From: Romboutsia ilealis
Lineage (GTDB): Bacteria; Bacillota; Clostridia; Peptostreptococcales; Peptostreptococcaceae
Direction: 5' to 3'
Assembly (NCBI RefSeq): GCF_900015215.1
Contig: NZ_LN555523.1
Location: 2,112,381 to 2,176,380 of the forward strand
Length of the DNA stretch: 64,000 bases
In this document: positions 54,936 to 64,000 of the stretch, one piece after another
How positions within the stretch are numbered: the stretch's first letter is position 1
Layout: each line of letters opens with the position of its first letter
Notes under the pieces: model-generated
Told to the model about the DNA's origin: nothing
What the model saw: only the letters and a program-made list of their open reading frames with translations
Database searches by the model: none
Made by a program: the position numbers and the translations under genes

Positions 54936-56078
54936 TTATCTATACATATCTAATTCTCTTAAACATGCTATAGTTATCTCATCTTGTGGATCTAACTCAT
55001 AAGCTCTTTCTATATAATATATAGCATCATCTAAATCTCCATTATTTAAATACGCCATACCTAAATTACATAATATTTCTGGATCTTCTTTTATCTTAGC
55101 TGCAGTTTCAAAATATTCTATTGCTTTTTCCATATTAAAAGTACTTGCTTCGCAAAGACCAAGTTCAACCATAGTATCAACTTGATGTGGCTTTATTACT
55201 AATATTTTTTCAAAATATTTTTTAGCTGTCTCAATCTCATTCATATTTTTATAGGCTAAACCTATCATGAATAATAAATTCCACCAATCTGAATTATCTT
55301 CTTCTAAAGGTAATAATTTTTCTAATCCTTCTTCATTTCTTCCTTGGAATACTAAATTATATCCTTCTTCATATTGAACTTTAAAGTCCATCTTACCTAT
55401 ATTTTCTTGTATTTCAGATGTTGTATCTTCATCTAATCCTAGCTTTAATGCTTCTTCCCATATTACTTTAGATTTTACATATTGACCTTGATTATAATAA
55501 TGATAACCTAGATGATAATATCCTAATGCAAATTCTGGATCTAAATCTATTACCATTTCTAATTTATTTAATGCTTCTAATAAGAAATCATTCATAGCCT
55601 TATCATCATTATCTTTTTGATACTTCTTAGCCATTTCCTGACATACTATAGCATAGTGATATAATCCATTTATATCATCATTATTTATAGTTATAAGGGC
55701 TTTTAAGTATATTAAAGAGTCAGTATATTCTCCAATATCAAAATACTTTTTTGACATATATCCCATATATGCATTTAAATCTAAGTTTACTTTATTTTTA
55801 AACGCATTTAAGAACTTCTTATATTCTTCATTATATCTAAATTGACTATCTATACCTATTATGTATATCATTGCATCAACAATAGACATTGCATTTATAT
55901 TATCTTGTGCTGTTTTTTCTTTTATACCCTTTACTAACACTTCATTTTTTATAGGTACTTGTAATCCTTCGCTTGGAATATTATATCCTTCTACTTTAAA
56001 TTCACTATCATGTTTTATAGTTATAAAAGATAACTCTTCAGCTTTTTTTAATATATATTTTTCTATTTTAAACTTCAT
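54936..56078 (-). CDS. Tetratricopeptide-repeat protein
   Basis: A 380-residue soluble protein. An N-terminal region of about 110 residues is followed by at least six TPR units, for example ALGYYHLGYHYYNQGQYVKSK, LLFMIGLAYKNMNEIETAKKY, ILCNLGMAYLNNGDLDDAI. TPRs bind partner proteins. It starts nine bases after the radical SAM gene, so the two are co-transcribed and possibly act together. Specific function unknown. Confidence 0.85.
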   Translation of the reverse strand: MKFKIEKYILKKAEELSFITIKHDSEFKVEGYNIPSEGLQVPIKNEVLVKGIKEKTAQDNINAMSIVDAMIYIIGIDSQFRYNEEYKKFLNAFKNKVNLDLNAYMGYMSKKYFDIGEYTDSLIYLKALITINNDDINGLYHYAIVCQEMAKKYQKDNDDKAMNDFLLEALNKLEMVIDLDPEFALGYYHLGYHYYNQGQYVKSKVIWEEALKLGLDEDTTSEIQENIGKMDFKVQYEEGYNLVFQGRNEEGLEKLLPLEEDNSDWWNLLFMIGLAYKNMNEIETAKKYFEKILVIKPHQVDTMVELGLCEASTFNMEKAIEYFETAAKIKEDPEILCNLGMAYLNNGDLDDAIYYIERAYELDPQDEITIACLRELDMYR

Positions 56079-56087
56079 ACTAACCTC

Positions 56088-57842
56088 CTAAATACTAACT
56101 CTATAAGCCTTTGATTTCTCAAATATCTTTTTATCATCATATACAAACATTACTACATTATCTTCTTTATCTATCTTTTTATTTATATCTTTTTTAAGTT
56201 CTAGTATGTCAAATTTAAAAGGTTCAAAGTGAACATATTTTATAATATGTTTTGCAGGCTTATCATAAAAGTCTTGTAAATACTTTGATATATTACTTTC
56301 ATCTTGTAAAAATATATGACATCTATTTTTAAAATCTTCCATATCTAATTTATTAAAGAATTGCGGTAAATTTGATGTTTTACCTAATGATATATAATCA
56401 TACTTTAGTATATCATTAAACAGCTCATTATCTTTATTTATTACAGAATTATAGAAGTCTAATAAAATTTTATAAAGCTGATTTTTACCTTGAGCAGCAT
56501 CAAAATATCCATTTTGATCAAAATAGGTCGCAAACTCCTCAAAGAATTTAAATGGACTTTCTTTATAGTAATTAAATATTATATATCTCATAGATAATAC
56601 AAAATTCTTAGAATTATAATATCTTTCTAGTATTTCTTCTATATCTTTTAATTTTAAAATCTGAGAATAAGAAATATAATCATTGTATAAAACTTCATAT
56701 GGTGGATAATCTTTATATTTATATCCATGCTCATCTGCAGTTTTTCTTACTCCTGTTCCTTTTATCATCTTTAGAAACCCTAACTGTAAATGTTCTATTC
56801 CTAAATTAAATACATCGTTAAATGAATTTTCAAAACTAGCATAATCTTCATAAGGAAGTCCTGCTATTAAATCTAGATGTTGATGGATATTTCTATATAA
56901 AGCGATTTGCTTAACAACTTTAGATAACTTACTAAAATCATCTCTCCTTCCAACGGCATCTAATACCTTTTGATTAGTTGTTTGAACACCTATTTCAAAT
57001 TGGAATAATCCTTCTTTGCAGTTTGATAAAAATTCTAACATATCATCATCTAATAAATGTGCCGTTACCTCAAAATGATATGTAGTATAATCATTATCAT
57101 TTTCCATTAGAAAATTCATTATCTCTTTTGCAAACTTCTTATTTGCATTAAAAGTTCTATCTATAAATTTAATTTGTGACACTCTCGCATCTATTAAAGC
57201 CTTTAAATCCTTTTTTACTCTATCTATACTAAAGTATCTTAATCCTTTAAGTGTAGATGATAAACAATATTGACAATCAAAAGGACATCCTCTTGATGTC
57301 TCATAGTAAACAATTCTATTTTCATACTCTTTAGAATCTAGATTTTCATATGGACTTGGTATCTCATCTAAGTTTTGTAATAACTCCTTAGGTCTATTTA
57401 CAATTATTTCTCCATTATTTCTATATACTATACCTTCCACATTTTCTATATTCTTATTACCTTGAAGGTACATAACCAAATCTCTAAATACTAATTCACC
57501 TTCACCGCATAATATATAATCTACAAATGGATATTTTTGCATAGCATTTTCGCTATCATAGCTTACTTCTGGTCCGCCTAAACCTATAATTGTGTTTGGT
57601 TTTACTTTTTTTATATTTTCACAAAGATTTACTATATCTAATATATTCCAAATATATGTTGAGAATAATATTACATCATAATCATTTTTGTATATGTCTT
57701 TTAATATATAATCTAAATCATTATTAATAGTGTATTCTCTTATGTCTACGTCAATTAAATCTTTAACATATGATTTTAAATATCTTATAGCTAAATTTGT
57801 ATGTATAAACTTAGAATTCAATGTTGTTAATAAAATTTTCAA
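56088..57842 (-). CDS. B12-binding-domain radical SAM protein (DUF4080-like)
   Basis: A 584-residue protein. The N-terminal 140 residues look like a cobalamin-binding Rossmann domain (ILLTTLNSKFIHTNLAIRYLKSY; LGGPEVSYDSENAM) but lack an obvious DXHXXG motif. The radical SAM centre is SRGCPFDCQYCLSS (CX3CX2C, about residue 185). The C-terminal third matches DUF4080-type proteins from memory. The substrate is unknown. Co-transcribed with a TPR gene. Confidence 0.85.
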   Translation of the reverse strand: MKILLTTLNSKFIHTNLAIRYLKSYVKDLIDVDIREYTINNDLDYILKDIYKNDYDVILFSTYIWNILDIVNLCENIKKVKPNTIIGLGGPEVSYDSENAMQKYPFVDYILCGEGELVFRDLVMYLQGNKNIENVEGIVYRNNGEIIVNRPKELLQNLDEIPSPYENLDSKEYENRIVYYETSRGCPFDCQYCLSSTLKGLRYFSIDRVKKDLKALIDARVSQIKFIDRTFNANKKFAKEIMNFLMENDNDYTTYHFEVTAHLLDDDMLEFLSNCKEGLFQFEIGVQTTNQKVLDAVGRRDDFSKLSKVVKQIALYRNIHQHLDLIAGLPYEDYASFENSFNDVFNLGIEHLQLGFLKMIKGTGVRKTADEHGYKYKDYPPYEVLYNDYISYSQILKLKDIEEILERYYNSKNFVLSMRYIIFNYYKESPFKFFEEFATYFDQNGYFDAAQGKNQLYKILLDFYNSVINKDNELFNDILKYDYISLGKTSNLPQFFNKLDMEDFKNRCHIFLQDESNISKYLQDFYDKPAKHIIKYVHFEPFKFDILELKKDINKKIDKEDNVVMFVYDDKKIFEKSKAYRVSI

Positions 57843-58007
57843 TTATTTCACCTCTTTATTAATATTATTGTATATTTTTATGTTGTTTTTAGGTTAAAAT
57901 AATATGTGTAAAACATTATCTAATTATTTTTTAATAGAAGGTTTTTACATATATTTTGTAGAATATTAGTATTATTATAATTATATAACTTAGAAAAGGA
58001 GTTTTTT

Positions 58008-58208
58008 ATGGAATTAATTGACCAAGTATCTATCAACGCTTTATCAAAGAAAGACTTATTACTTATTCTAAAGGCATTAGAATATACTCATGAAAATACA
58101 GGTCTTGAAGATTTTATCGACCTTAGAAATAGTATAGTAAAAGAAATCTGCTTTTTAACTGAAACAGCAGAAATAGACTTTATAAACTATTTAGAGTCAA
58201 ATAACTAA
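58008..58208 (+). CDS. Small hypothetical protein
   Basis: A 66-residue, acidic, probably helical protein (MELIDQVSINALSKKDLLLILKALEYTHENTG). AAAAGGAG sits eight bases before the ATG, and a well-spaced leader of 165 bases precedes it, so expression is plausible. It is convergent with the 58212 gene, ending three bases before it. I do not recognise the family. Confidence 0.6.
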   Translation: MELIDQVSINALSKKDLLLILKALEYTHENTGLEDFIDLRNSIVKEICFLTETAEIDFINYLESNN

Positions 58209-58211
58209 ATT

Positions 58212-59135
58212 CTATGCTTTTTTAAATTTCAATGCATATAATCCAGATTTAGATTTAATATTTATATTTAGTATATTATTATTAAAATTCTTAGATACAA
58301 TTTTTATCTGATTGAATATAGGGTCATTACATGTATCACCTTCATTAAGATTTATTAAGTATCTAGGATCTGAGTTTTTATCGTATACTTTTTTATTAAT
58401 TTTATACTTTCTTAATTTAACTATATATTCTGACATCGATAAAATAAAGTCTATATTATCTATATTGTAATTTTCATCAAATCCTAATATAGATAGTATA
58501 GATTTTTTTATACTCTTACTTCCAAAATCTTTAACTTCTCTATCTTCAATATATATATCATATAATATATTTAATAAACTACCTAAAATTTTCTCATCGT
58601 CATAATCTTGGACTTTTAAATCTATATACTTATCTATTTGCTGTATCGCATTTATTCTTGCCATATGAAACTTTATAGTATTTGCTTTATCTAATGAAAT
58701 AGTAAATCCTATAATTCGTTCCTTTATTTTTTGAAGCAAATCTTTATACTCTATAGTACTATCTTCTATTATATTATGAATAATTGAGTTGTATAAAACA
58801 GAAGATAATATGTATTCAAATAAGTAATCTTCTTTTTTAAAATATCTAACATATTTTTGGATTAATTCTAATACTTCATCTTCACTTTTCTTAATGTTAG
58901 TATTCGAAATTATTACAGGTAATAAAAGGTTAAGTATATTATTATAATTTAGCTTTTCTCCATAAAACTTATAATATATTAATTCATCTCTTAATCTATT
59001 GTCATCTATATATACACATCTTTGTATATTATCATCTATTAAACATTTTGTGTTGACTACTATTAAGTCTTTTAAATACTTATCCTCTATATCAAATGCT
59101 GATATATAGGCTTTTTTTATTAAATTATCTTTCAT
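58212..59135 (-). CDS. Hypothetical protein
   Basis: A 307-residue, mostly helical, lysine/isoleucine-rich protein with no membrane segment, signal peptide or catalytic motif that I recognise. Residues 1-60 and 230-260 contain charged amphipathic helices; the final 60 residues have beta character (KIVSKNFNNNILNINIKSKSG). Third-position A/T bias matches its neighbours. Function unknown; no clear partner. Confidence 0.6.
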   Translation of the reverse strand: MKDNLIKKAYISAFDIEDKYLKDLIVVNTKCLIDDNIQRCVYIDDNRLRDELIYYKFYGEKLNYNNILNLLLPVIISNTNIKKSEDEVLELIQKYVRYFKKEDYLFEYILSSVLYNSIIHNIIEDSTIEYKDLLQKIKERIIGFTISLDKANTIKFHMARINAIQQIDKYIDLKVQDYDDEKILGSLLNILYDIYIEDREVKDFGSKSIKKSILSILGFDENYNIDNIDFILSMSEYIVKLRKYKINKKVYDKNSDPRYLINLNEGDTCNDPIFNQIKIVSKNFNNNILNINIKSKSGLYALKFKKA

Positions 59136-59221
59136 AAATATTATTTTCCTTGTAATATTTTATAATTATTATTTTTATCAAGTAATTAGTTTAATATACT
59201 ATATTGTAGCCTATACGAATC

Positions 59222-59298
59222 AAAAAAAAGAGACAGCTTATAAGCTGTCGTTTATACAGGGGAATAGCAGTGTACAAACGAGTACATACTACTATCTT
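59222..59298 (-). ncRNA. Small RNA candidate with C-rich segment downstream of argS
   Basis: Minus-strand unit of about 77 nt. Promoter TTTACA (59329-59334) and TATAAT (59305-59310) with 18-base spacer, a hairpin at 59264-59293 (AGTAGTATGTAC with GTACACTGCTAT), the single-stranded TATTCCCCTG at 59257-59265, then a terminator: an 18-bp perfect palindrome GACAGCTTATAAGCTGTC (59232-59249) with T8. No reading frame. The CTATTCCC core is shared with the twin RNAs near 22.7 kb. It could instead be only a terminated argS tail, but the separate promoter argues against that. Confidence 0.5.
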
Positions 59299-59370
59299 AC
59301 TATCATTATACAATATTACATTTTTAGATGTAAAGTATCGATTTTCGACATCCCTGTACTCTTATATAAA

Positions 59371-61071
59371 TTACATTCTTTCTGGTGCTTGCATTCCTAA
59401 TAATTTAAGACCATTTTCTAATGCTTGTCTAGTAACTGCAACTAAAGCAAGTCTAGCTTTTCTTAATTCAGTATCTTCTACTAATATAGAGTTATCATGG
59501 TAGAATTTATTGAATGCTTGTGCTAAATCTAAAACAAATCTTGTTATTATATGTGGCTCGTTCTTTCTCATAGCATTAAGTATAGTTTTATTGAATGATG
59601 CTATAACTTTTAAAACTTCCGCACTATCTACATCATTTAATAATTCATAGTTAATATCTGTTGTAACTTCTTCTTCAGCTTTTCTTAAAACTGCACAACA
59701 TCTAGCATGAGTATATTGAACGTAAGGACCTGTTTCTCCTTCAAAGCTTAGTGTTCTTGACCATGAGAATGTGTAATCTTTTATTCTACTGTTAGATAAT
59801 TCTTGGAATACTACTGCTCCAACCCCAACTTGTTTAGCTATTTCATCAACATTTAAAGCATTTGGATTTTTAGCAAGCATAGTTTCTTTTGTCTTCTCTA
59901 TAGCTTGTTTTAAAACATCTTCTAAGAAAACTACTCTACCTTTTCTTGTAGACATAGTTCCTTCTTCTAGTGCAACCATACCAAATGGAACGTGTATCAT
60001 ATCCTTAGCCCATTCAAATCCAACAAGTTCTAAAACTTTAAATAATTGTTGGAAATGTAAGCTTTGTTGTGAACCAACTACATATATACATTTTTCAAAA
60101 TCATAATTTTCTTTTCTATATAATGCTGCTGCTAAATCTCTTGTCATATATAATGTAGATCCATCATTTTTAGTTATAAGTGCTGGCGGCATATTATATT
60201 CATCTAAATCTACTATATTAGTTCCTTGAGATTCTTTAAGCAATCCTTTGTCCTTTATTATATCTATAACTCTATCCATCTTATCTGAATAGAAACTTTC
60301 TCCATTGTATGAATCAAATTCTATATCTAATAAATCGTAAACTCTAGCAAATTCTTTTAAACTTTCATCTCTGAACCATTGCCATAATTCTTTTGCTTCT
60401 TTATCTCCATTTTCCAGTTTAGTAAACCAAGCTCTTGCTTCATCTTCCATTTCTGGATGCTTTTCAGCTTCATCATGGAATTGTATATATAATTTTAATA
60501 ACTCTGGTATTGGATTAGCTTCTACAGCTTCTTTATTACCCCATAATTTGAAAGCTACTATAAGCTTACCAAATTGAGTTCCATAGTCTCCTAAATGATT
60601 GATTCTAACTGTATTGTATCCTTGAGAATCATATATTTTGTATAAAGCATTCCCTATAACTGTAGTTCTTATATGCCCTATATGGAATGGCTTTGCTATA
60701 TTAGGTGATGAGAAATCTATTACTATAGTTTTATCCTTACCTAAATCACTATGTCCATACTTTTCTTTCTTTGTTAATACATCCTTTATAACTGTTTCTG
60801 CTAATTGAGATTTATTAACAAAGAAGTTTATATATCCACCTAAAGGAGTAACATTAGATATAACTCCTTTAGGCTCTATTTTTTCTGATAATTCAGCCGC
60901 TATCATATTAGGTGCTTTTCTAAATACTTTTGCTAATTTAAAACATGGAAATGCAAAATCTCCCATTTCCTTATTTGGTGGCACTTCTATAAGCGCTGTT
61001 ATTTCTTCTAAAGTCAATTCTTCTATATGTTCTTTTAAGCATGTTGCTACTGCTACCTTAAAGTCTTGCAT
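59371..61071 (-). CDS. argS: Arginine-tRNA ligase
   Basis: Class I aminoacyl-tRNA synthetase of 566 residues. The HIGH-like motif is SPNIAKPFHIGHIRTTVIGN (about 124) and the KMSKS position is MSTRKGR (about 350), as usual in ArgS. The C-terminal DALR anticodon domain begins with YVQYTHARCCAVLRKAEEE. GAGAGGAG precedes the ATG. No T-box leader was seen upstream. Confidence 0.97.
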   Translation of the reverse strand: MQDFKVAVATCLKEHIEELTLEEITALIEVPPNKEMGDFAFPCFKLAKVFRKAPNMIAAELSEKIEPKGVISNVTPLGGYINFFVNKSQLAETVIKDVLTKKEKYGHSDLGKDKTIVIDFSSPNIAKPFHIGHIRTTVIGNALYKIYDSQGYNTVRINHLGDYGTQFGKLIVAFKLWGNKEAVEANPIPELLKLYIQFHDEAEKHPEMEDEARAWFTKLENGDKEAKELWQWFRDESLKEFARVYDLLDIEFDSYNGESFYSDKMDRVIDIIKDKGLLKESQGTNIVDLDEYNMPPALITKNDGSTLYMTRDLAAALYRKENYDFEKCIYVVGSQQSLHFQQLFKVLELVGFEWAKDMIHVPFGMVALEEGTMSTRKGRVVFLEDVLKQAIEKTKETMLAKNPNALNVDEIAKQVGVGAVVFQELSNSRIKDYTFSWSRTLSFEGETGPYVQYTHARCCAVLRKAEEEVTTDINYELLNDVDSAEVLKVIASFNKTILNAMRKNEPHIITRFVLDLAQAFNKFYHDNSILVEDTELRKARLALVAVTRQALENGLKLLGMQAPERM

Positions 61072-61160
61072 TATATTGCTCCTCTCTCTTTATTATTATT
61101 TTATGGTAAATCAAATTCTAAGTTTTTTCAAGGTATTTGACACTATTTACTATTATATAT

Positions 61161-61607
61161 CTATATTATATCTTTTTCGCTAACAACTTCTATCCCATTT
61201 TGTCTAAGTAAAGCTGTTGTTACTCCTTCTCCAGGTACTTTTTTACCTGTAAAAGTTCCATCATATATACAACTAGATCCACATGAAGGGCTACCTTCCT
61301 TTAAGATAGCTTTTTTACAGCCATAAAGTTTTGCTATTTTTAAAGTTTCCATAGCCCCTTGTTTAAATTTCTTTGTTACATCTAATCTTTTATTACTAAT
61401 CACACTGGTCTTTCCTTCTATAACAGCTTTGCCATCTAACCTTATAATCTCTGATGGATTACGCGGTGTTGATAGCCCTCCTAATTGTTCTGGACAAACT
61501 ACTATAAACTGCTTGTCTTTAAGATATTCTTCTACTTTTTCATTTTTATTATTATCGCCATTATATTTACAGTTTATTCCAAGTAAACAAGCTGATACTA
61601 GTATCAC
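61161..61607 (-). CDS. DUF523 family protein
   Basis: Small protein of about 148 residues with SACLLGINCKYNG at the N-terminus, VCPEQLGGLSTPR, LKEGSPSCGSSCIYDG and the terminal region GVTTALLRQNGIEV, typical of DUF523. The conserved cysteines suggest a metal or redox site. GTG at 61607 is preferred because AAGGTG lies six bases upstream; another GTG at 61616 overlaps that site. The function of the family is unknown. It lies 15-25 bases after mutS2 and is likely co-transcribed. Confidence 0.8.
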   Translation of the reverse strand: MILVSACLLGINCKYNGDNNKNEKVEEYLKDKQFIVVCPEQLGGLSTPRNPSEIIRLDGKAVIEGKTSVISNKRLDVTKKFKQGAMETLKIAKLYGCKKAILKEGSPSCGSSCIYDGTFTGKKVPGEGVTTALLRQNGIEVVSEKDII

Positions 61608-61631
61608 ATTTATCACCTTATTAGTATTAAT

Positions 61632-64000
61632 TTATTTTAGTGTAACTATTGTTACCCCTGCTCCACCTTCGCCGTATTGACCGGCTCTTTGTGATTTTAC
61701 ATGTCTGTTTCTTCTTAATATATCTTGAAGTCCTGATTTTAAAACACCTGTACCTATACCATGTATTATTGTTACATTTTCTAGACCTGCAACATACGCA
61801 TCATCTAGGTATTTCTCAACTTCCATAATTGCTTCTTCTAAGTTCATACCTCTCAAATCTACTTCACTCTTTACATTACCAGACTTAGATTTTATTATAT
61901 TTCTAGTTGATTTTGTTACAGTTTTCTTAACATCTTTTTTAACTTTCTGTAATGATTTAAACGGTAGTGTCATTTTCATTATACCAATTTGCACTACAGC
62001 TTCTTTTTTATTCTTATCAACAGAAACAACAGTACCTTCTTGATTTAAAGTTATTACTCTTACATCTTCTCCTGCCTTCAAATCAGTTATTTCTTTACTT
62101 GCAACTTTAGGAACTATCATACTCTTAACCGTAGGCTGTAAACTGCCCATAGTACTTGTTAATTCTTTTCTAAGAGCTTCTATTTGTTGATTCTTTTCCT
62201 TTGATGCTCTTTCTTCTTCTAATCTTCTTAATTCTTTTATTATATTATCTACTTCTTCTTTTGCTTGTCTAGTAATTCTAAATGCTTCTTGTCTTGCTTG
62301 CTCAAGCATTTTTTCTTTTTGATTTGCAAACTTTTCAAGTTTATCATCATATTCTATCTTTAGTTTTTCTATACTTTCTCTTAGTTTCTCAGCTTTTATT
62401 CTTTCTTCTTCAGCTTTTATTCTATTTTTTTCTGCACTTTGTAATATATCTTCTAATTCTATATTATCCGTATCTATAAATTCCTTAGCTCTAGTTATTA
62501 TATAATCACTAAGTCCTAATTTTTTAGATATTTCAAAGGCATTTGATTTACCTGGAACACCTATTAATAATTTATAAGTAGGGCTTAATGTATCTAAATC
62601 AAACTCAACTGCAGCATTTTCTACACCATCTTTAATAAGTGCATAATTTTTTATTTCAGTGTAATGAGTTGTAGCTATACATCTAGCTCCAGCCATAGCT
62701 ACATCTTCAAGTATTGCTATAGCAAGTGCTGCACCTTCTATAGGATCTGTACCTGCACCTAATTCATCAAATATAACTAAAGAATTTTCAGTTACATCTT
62801 TTAATATAGACACAATATTTGTCATATGAGATGAGAATGTTGATAAACTCTGTTCTATACTTTGTTCATCACCTATATCCGCAAATATGTTGTCATATAC
62901 ACACATGCTACTTCCATAGTCTGCAGATATATGAAGCCCACTTTGAGTCATAAGAGCAAATAATCCAACAGTTTTTATTGTTACAGTTTTACCACCTGTA
63001 TTTGGCCCAGTTATAACTAAAGTATGAAAATCTCTTCCTAAATACACGCTATTAGGTACTACTGTTTTTCTATCTAATAATGGATGTCTACCATTTTTTA
63101 TATTTATAAACTTATCTTTATTTAATGTAGGTTCTACACCTCTCATTTGCATTGATAATTTTCCTTTTGCAAAAGCAAAATCAAGTCTACCTAATATCTC
63201 CTGATTTGATATTAAATCTTCGCTTACTTCACCAACCATAGATGATAATTCTTGTAGTATTCTTTCTATTTCTTCTTGTTCACTAAGTCTTAATTGTCTA
63301 AGTTCATTGTTCATGTCAACTATACTCATAGGTTCTATGAATAATGTAGCTCCTGATGAAGATTGATCATGAACTATCCCTGCAACTTGAGATCTATATT
63401 CAGCTTTTACAGGAACGACAAATCTATCTCCTCTTACCGATATTATTGCATCCTGTAGATACTTTTGATATGTAGTTGATGATATTATAGAGTTTAACTT
63501 AGATCTTATAGATTGATTCTTTTGAACTATTCGTCTTCTAATGTCTCTAAGTGTTGATGATGCATTATCTGATATTTCTAATTCACTTATTATTGCATTA
63601 TATATTGCATCTTCTATCTCTCTATATGCATATAATCCATTTGATAAAGATTGTATTATTGGATAATTAAAATCTTCTTCATCACTACCTGATAGACTAT
63701 TTCTTAATGTTCTAGCAGTTCTTAATGTATCTGCTATCATTATTAAACTCCCTGGATCAAGACTTGCTCCTACTCCAGCTCTTTTAACTTTATCTTCTAT
63801 ATCATGTATACCTTGTAATCCCACATATCCCCTTTTGGTAAGTATTGATTGCGTTTCACTTGTTTCTTGTTGCATATACTTAACTTCTTCAAAATCCGAA
63901 CTTGGAACTAACTCTTCTATATATTTTAAACCTAACGAAGATGAAGCTTTACTTTTCAATAATTCAATTATTTTATTGAATTCTAAAACTCTCAGCGATT
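61632..64000 (-). CDS. mutS2: Endonuclease MutS2, N-terminus beyond the window
   Basis: DNA-recombination and ribosome-rescue related ATPase. The visible part (about 789 codons) holds the MutS core, ABC ATPase with Walker A TGPNTGGKTVTIKTVG, signature LSTFSSHM and Walker B VIFDELGAGTDP, then a long coiled coil (about residues 510-610) and the C-terminal Smr endonuclease domain beginning EVDLRGMNLEEA and containing IIHGIGTGVLKSG. The frame is open to the edge with SLRVLEFNKIIELL before the TTG-like first in-frame codon at 63959, so the true start lies outside the window. Confidence 0.97.
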   Translation of the reverse strand, partial: SLRVLEFNKIIELLKSKASSSLGLKYIEELVPSSDFEEVKYMQQETSETQSILTKRGYVGLQGIHDIEDKVKRAGVGASLDPGSLIMIADTLRTARTLRNSLSGSDEEDFNYPIIQSLSNGLYAYREIEDAIYNAIISELEISDNASSTLRDIRRRIVQKNQSIRSKLNSIISSTTYQKYLQDAIISVRGDRFVVPVKAEYRSQVAGIVHDQSSSGATLFIEPMSIVDMNNELRQLRLSEQEEIERILQELSSMVGEVSEDLISNQEILGRLDFAFAKGKLSMQMRGVEPTLNKDKFINIKNGRHPLLDRKTVVPNSVYLGRDFHTLVITGPNTGGKTVTIKTVGLFALMTQSGLHISADYGSSMCVYDNIFADIGDEQSIEQSLSTFSSHMTNIVSILKDVTENSLVIFDELGAGTDPIEGAALAIAILEDVAMAGARCIATTHYTEIKNYALIKDGVENAAVEFDLDTLSPTYKLLIGVPGKSNAFEISKKLGLSDYIITRAKEFIDTDNIELEDILQSAEKNRIKAEEERIKAEKLRESIEKLKIEYDDKLEKFANQKEKMLEQARQEAFRITRQAKEEVDNIIKELRRLEEERASKEKNQQIEALRKELTSTMGSLQPTVKSMIVPKVASKEITDLKAGEDVRVITLNQEGTVVSVDKNKKEAVVQIGIMKMTLPFKSLQKVKKDVKKTVTKSTRNIIKSKSGNVKSEVDLRGMNLEEAIMEVEKYLDDAYVAGLENVTIIHGIGTGVLKSGLQDILRRNRHVKSQRAGQYGEGGAGVTIVTLK

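Noticed and set aside
61072-61160. T-box leader for argS
   Set aside because: The gap is short and AT-rich and lacks the T-box consensus and specifier stem.

Overview
The window is AT-rich DNA from a spore-forming, strictly anaerobic Firmicute. Gene content and order (mutS2, ptb, the CODH/acetyl-CoA synthase cluster, pfl, a CaCA antiporter, a DEAD-box helicase, spoIIA, spoVA, a class A PBP, a second SpoIVB-type protease) recall what I remember of the Clostridioides difficile chromosome. I infer Peptostreptococcaceae or a close relative; the exact species cannot be read from the sequence.

Layout. 1-5.7 kb: partial ABC-F ATPase, zinc phospholipase-C-like protein, cell-wall amidase, a small hypothetical, a SpoIVB-family S55 protease and YunB. 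5.9-8.5 kb: class A PBP with a repetitive TPE-rich tail. 8.6-13.2 kb: sporulation block spoIIAA-spoIIAB-sigF (SigmaH-type promoter) followed, after a terminator, by spoVAA-AB-AC-AD-AE. 13.4-19.9 kb: DEAD-box helicase, cation antiporter, pyruvate formate-lyase and its activase. 20-28.3 kb: thiI plus cysteine desulfurase, a pair of tandem small-RNA-like units, asparaginase, UvrD/PcrA helicase, YprB-like exonuclease, azoreductase, tRNA-Ser(GCU). 28.4-31.4 kb: degraded ABC ATPase, MITE-like element, two-component system and a cobalamin riboswitch without an obvious partner gene. 31.4-37.6 kb: FecBCD-type importer whose ATPase has a His-rich tail, a His-rich small protein, DUF3842, CooT-like protein and the corrinoid activator RACo. 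37.6-53.7 kb: near-complete Wood-Ljungdahl operon, all on the minus strand (cooS, cooC, fhs, fchA, folD, metV, metF, lpd, acsF, acsD, acsC, acsE, acsB, gcvH). 53.8-64 kb: phosphate butyryltransferase, TPR protein and B12-type radical SAM protein, hypotheticals, a third small-RNA candidate, argS, DUF523 protein, partial mutS2.

How it fits together. Formate (PFL is one possible source) enters the methyl branch through Fhs, FchA, FolD and MetF/MetV; AcsE and the AcsC/AcsD corrinoid protein carry the methyl group to AcsB, where it joins CO made by CooS. CooC and AcsF are nickel-loading-type ATPases, RACo reactivates the corrinoid, and the CooT/His-rich/importer genes next door look like a metal or corrinoid supply module. 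Ptb suggests butyrate formation. No formate dehydrogenase or butyrate kinase lies in the window.

Most interesting: twin tandem sRNA candidates at 22.69-23.01 kb with C-rich motifs that match, over 10-12 nt, the complements of Shine-Dalgarno regions of several Wood-Ljungdahl and accessory genes; a third C-rich candidate after argS; an orphan B12 riboswitch followed by two hairpins and a two-component system; a pair of about 120-bp MITE-like elements with terminal inverted repeats and target duplications; and the His-rich/CooT importer locus. These are sequence-only inferences.
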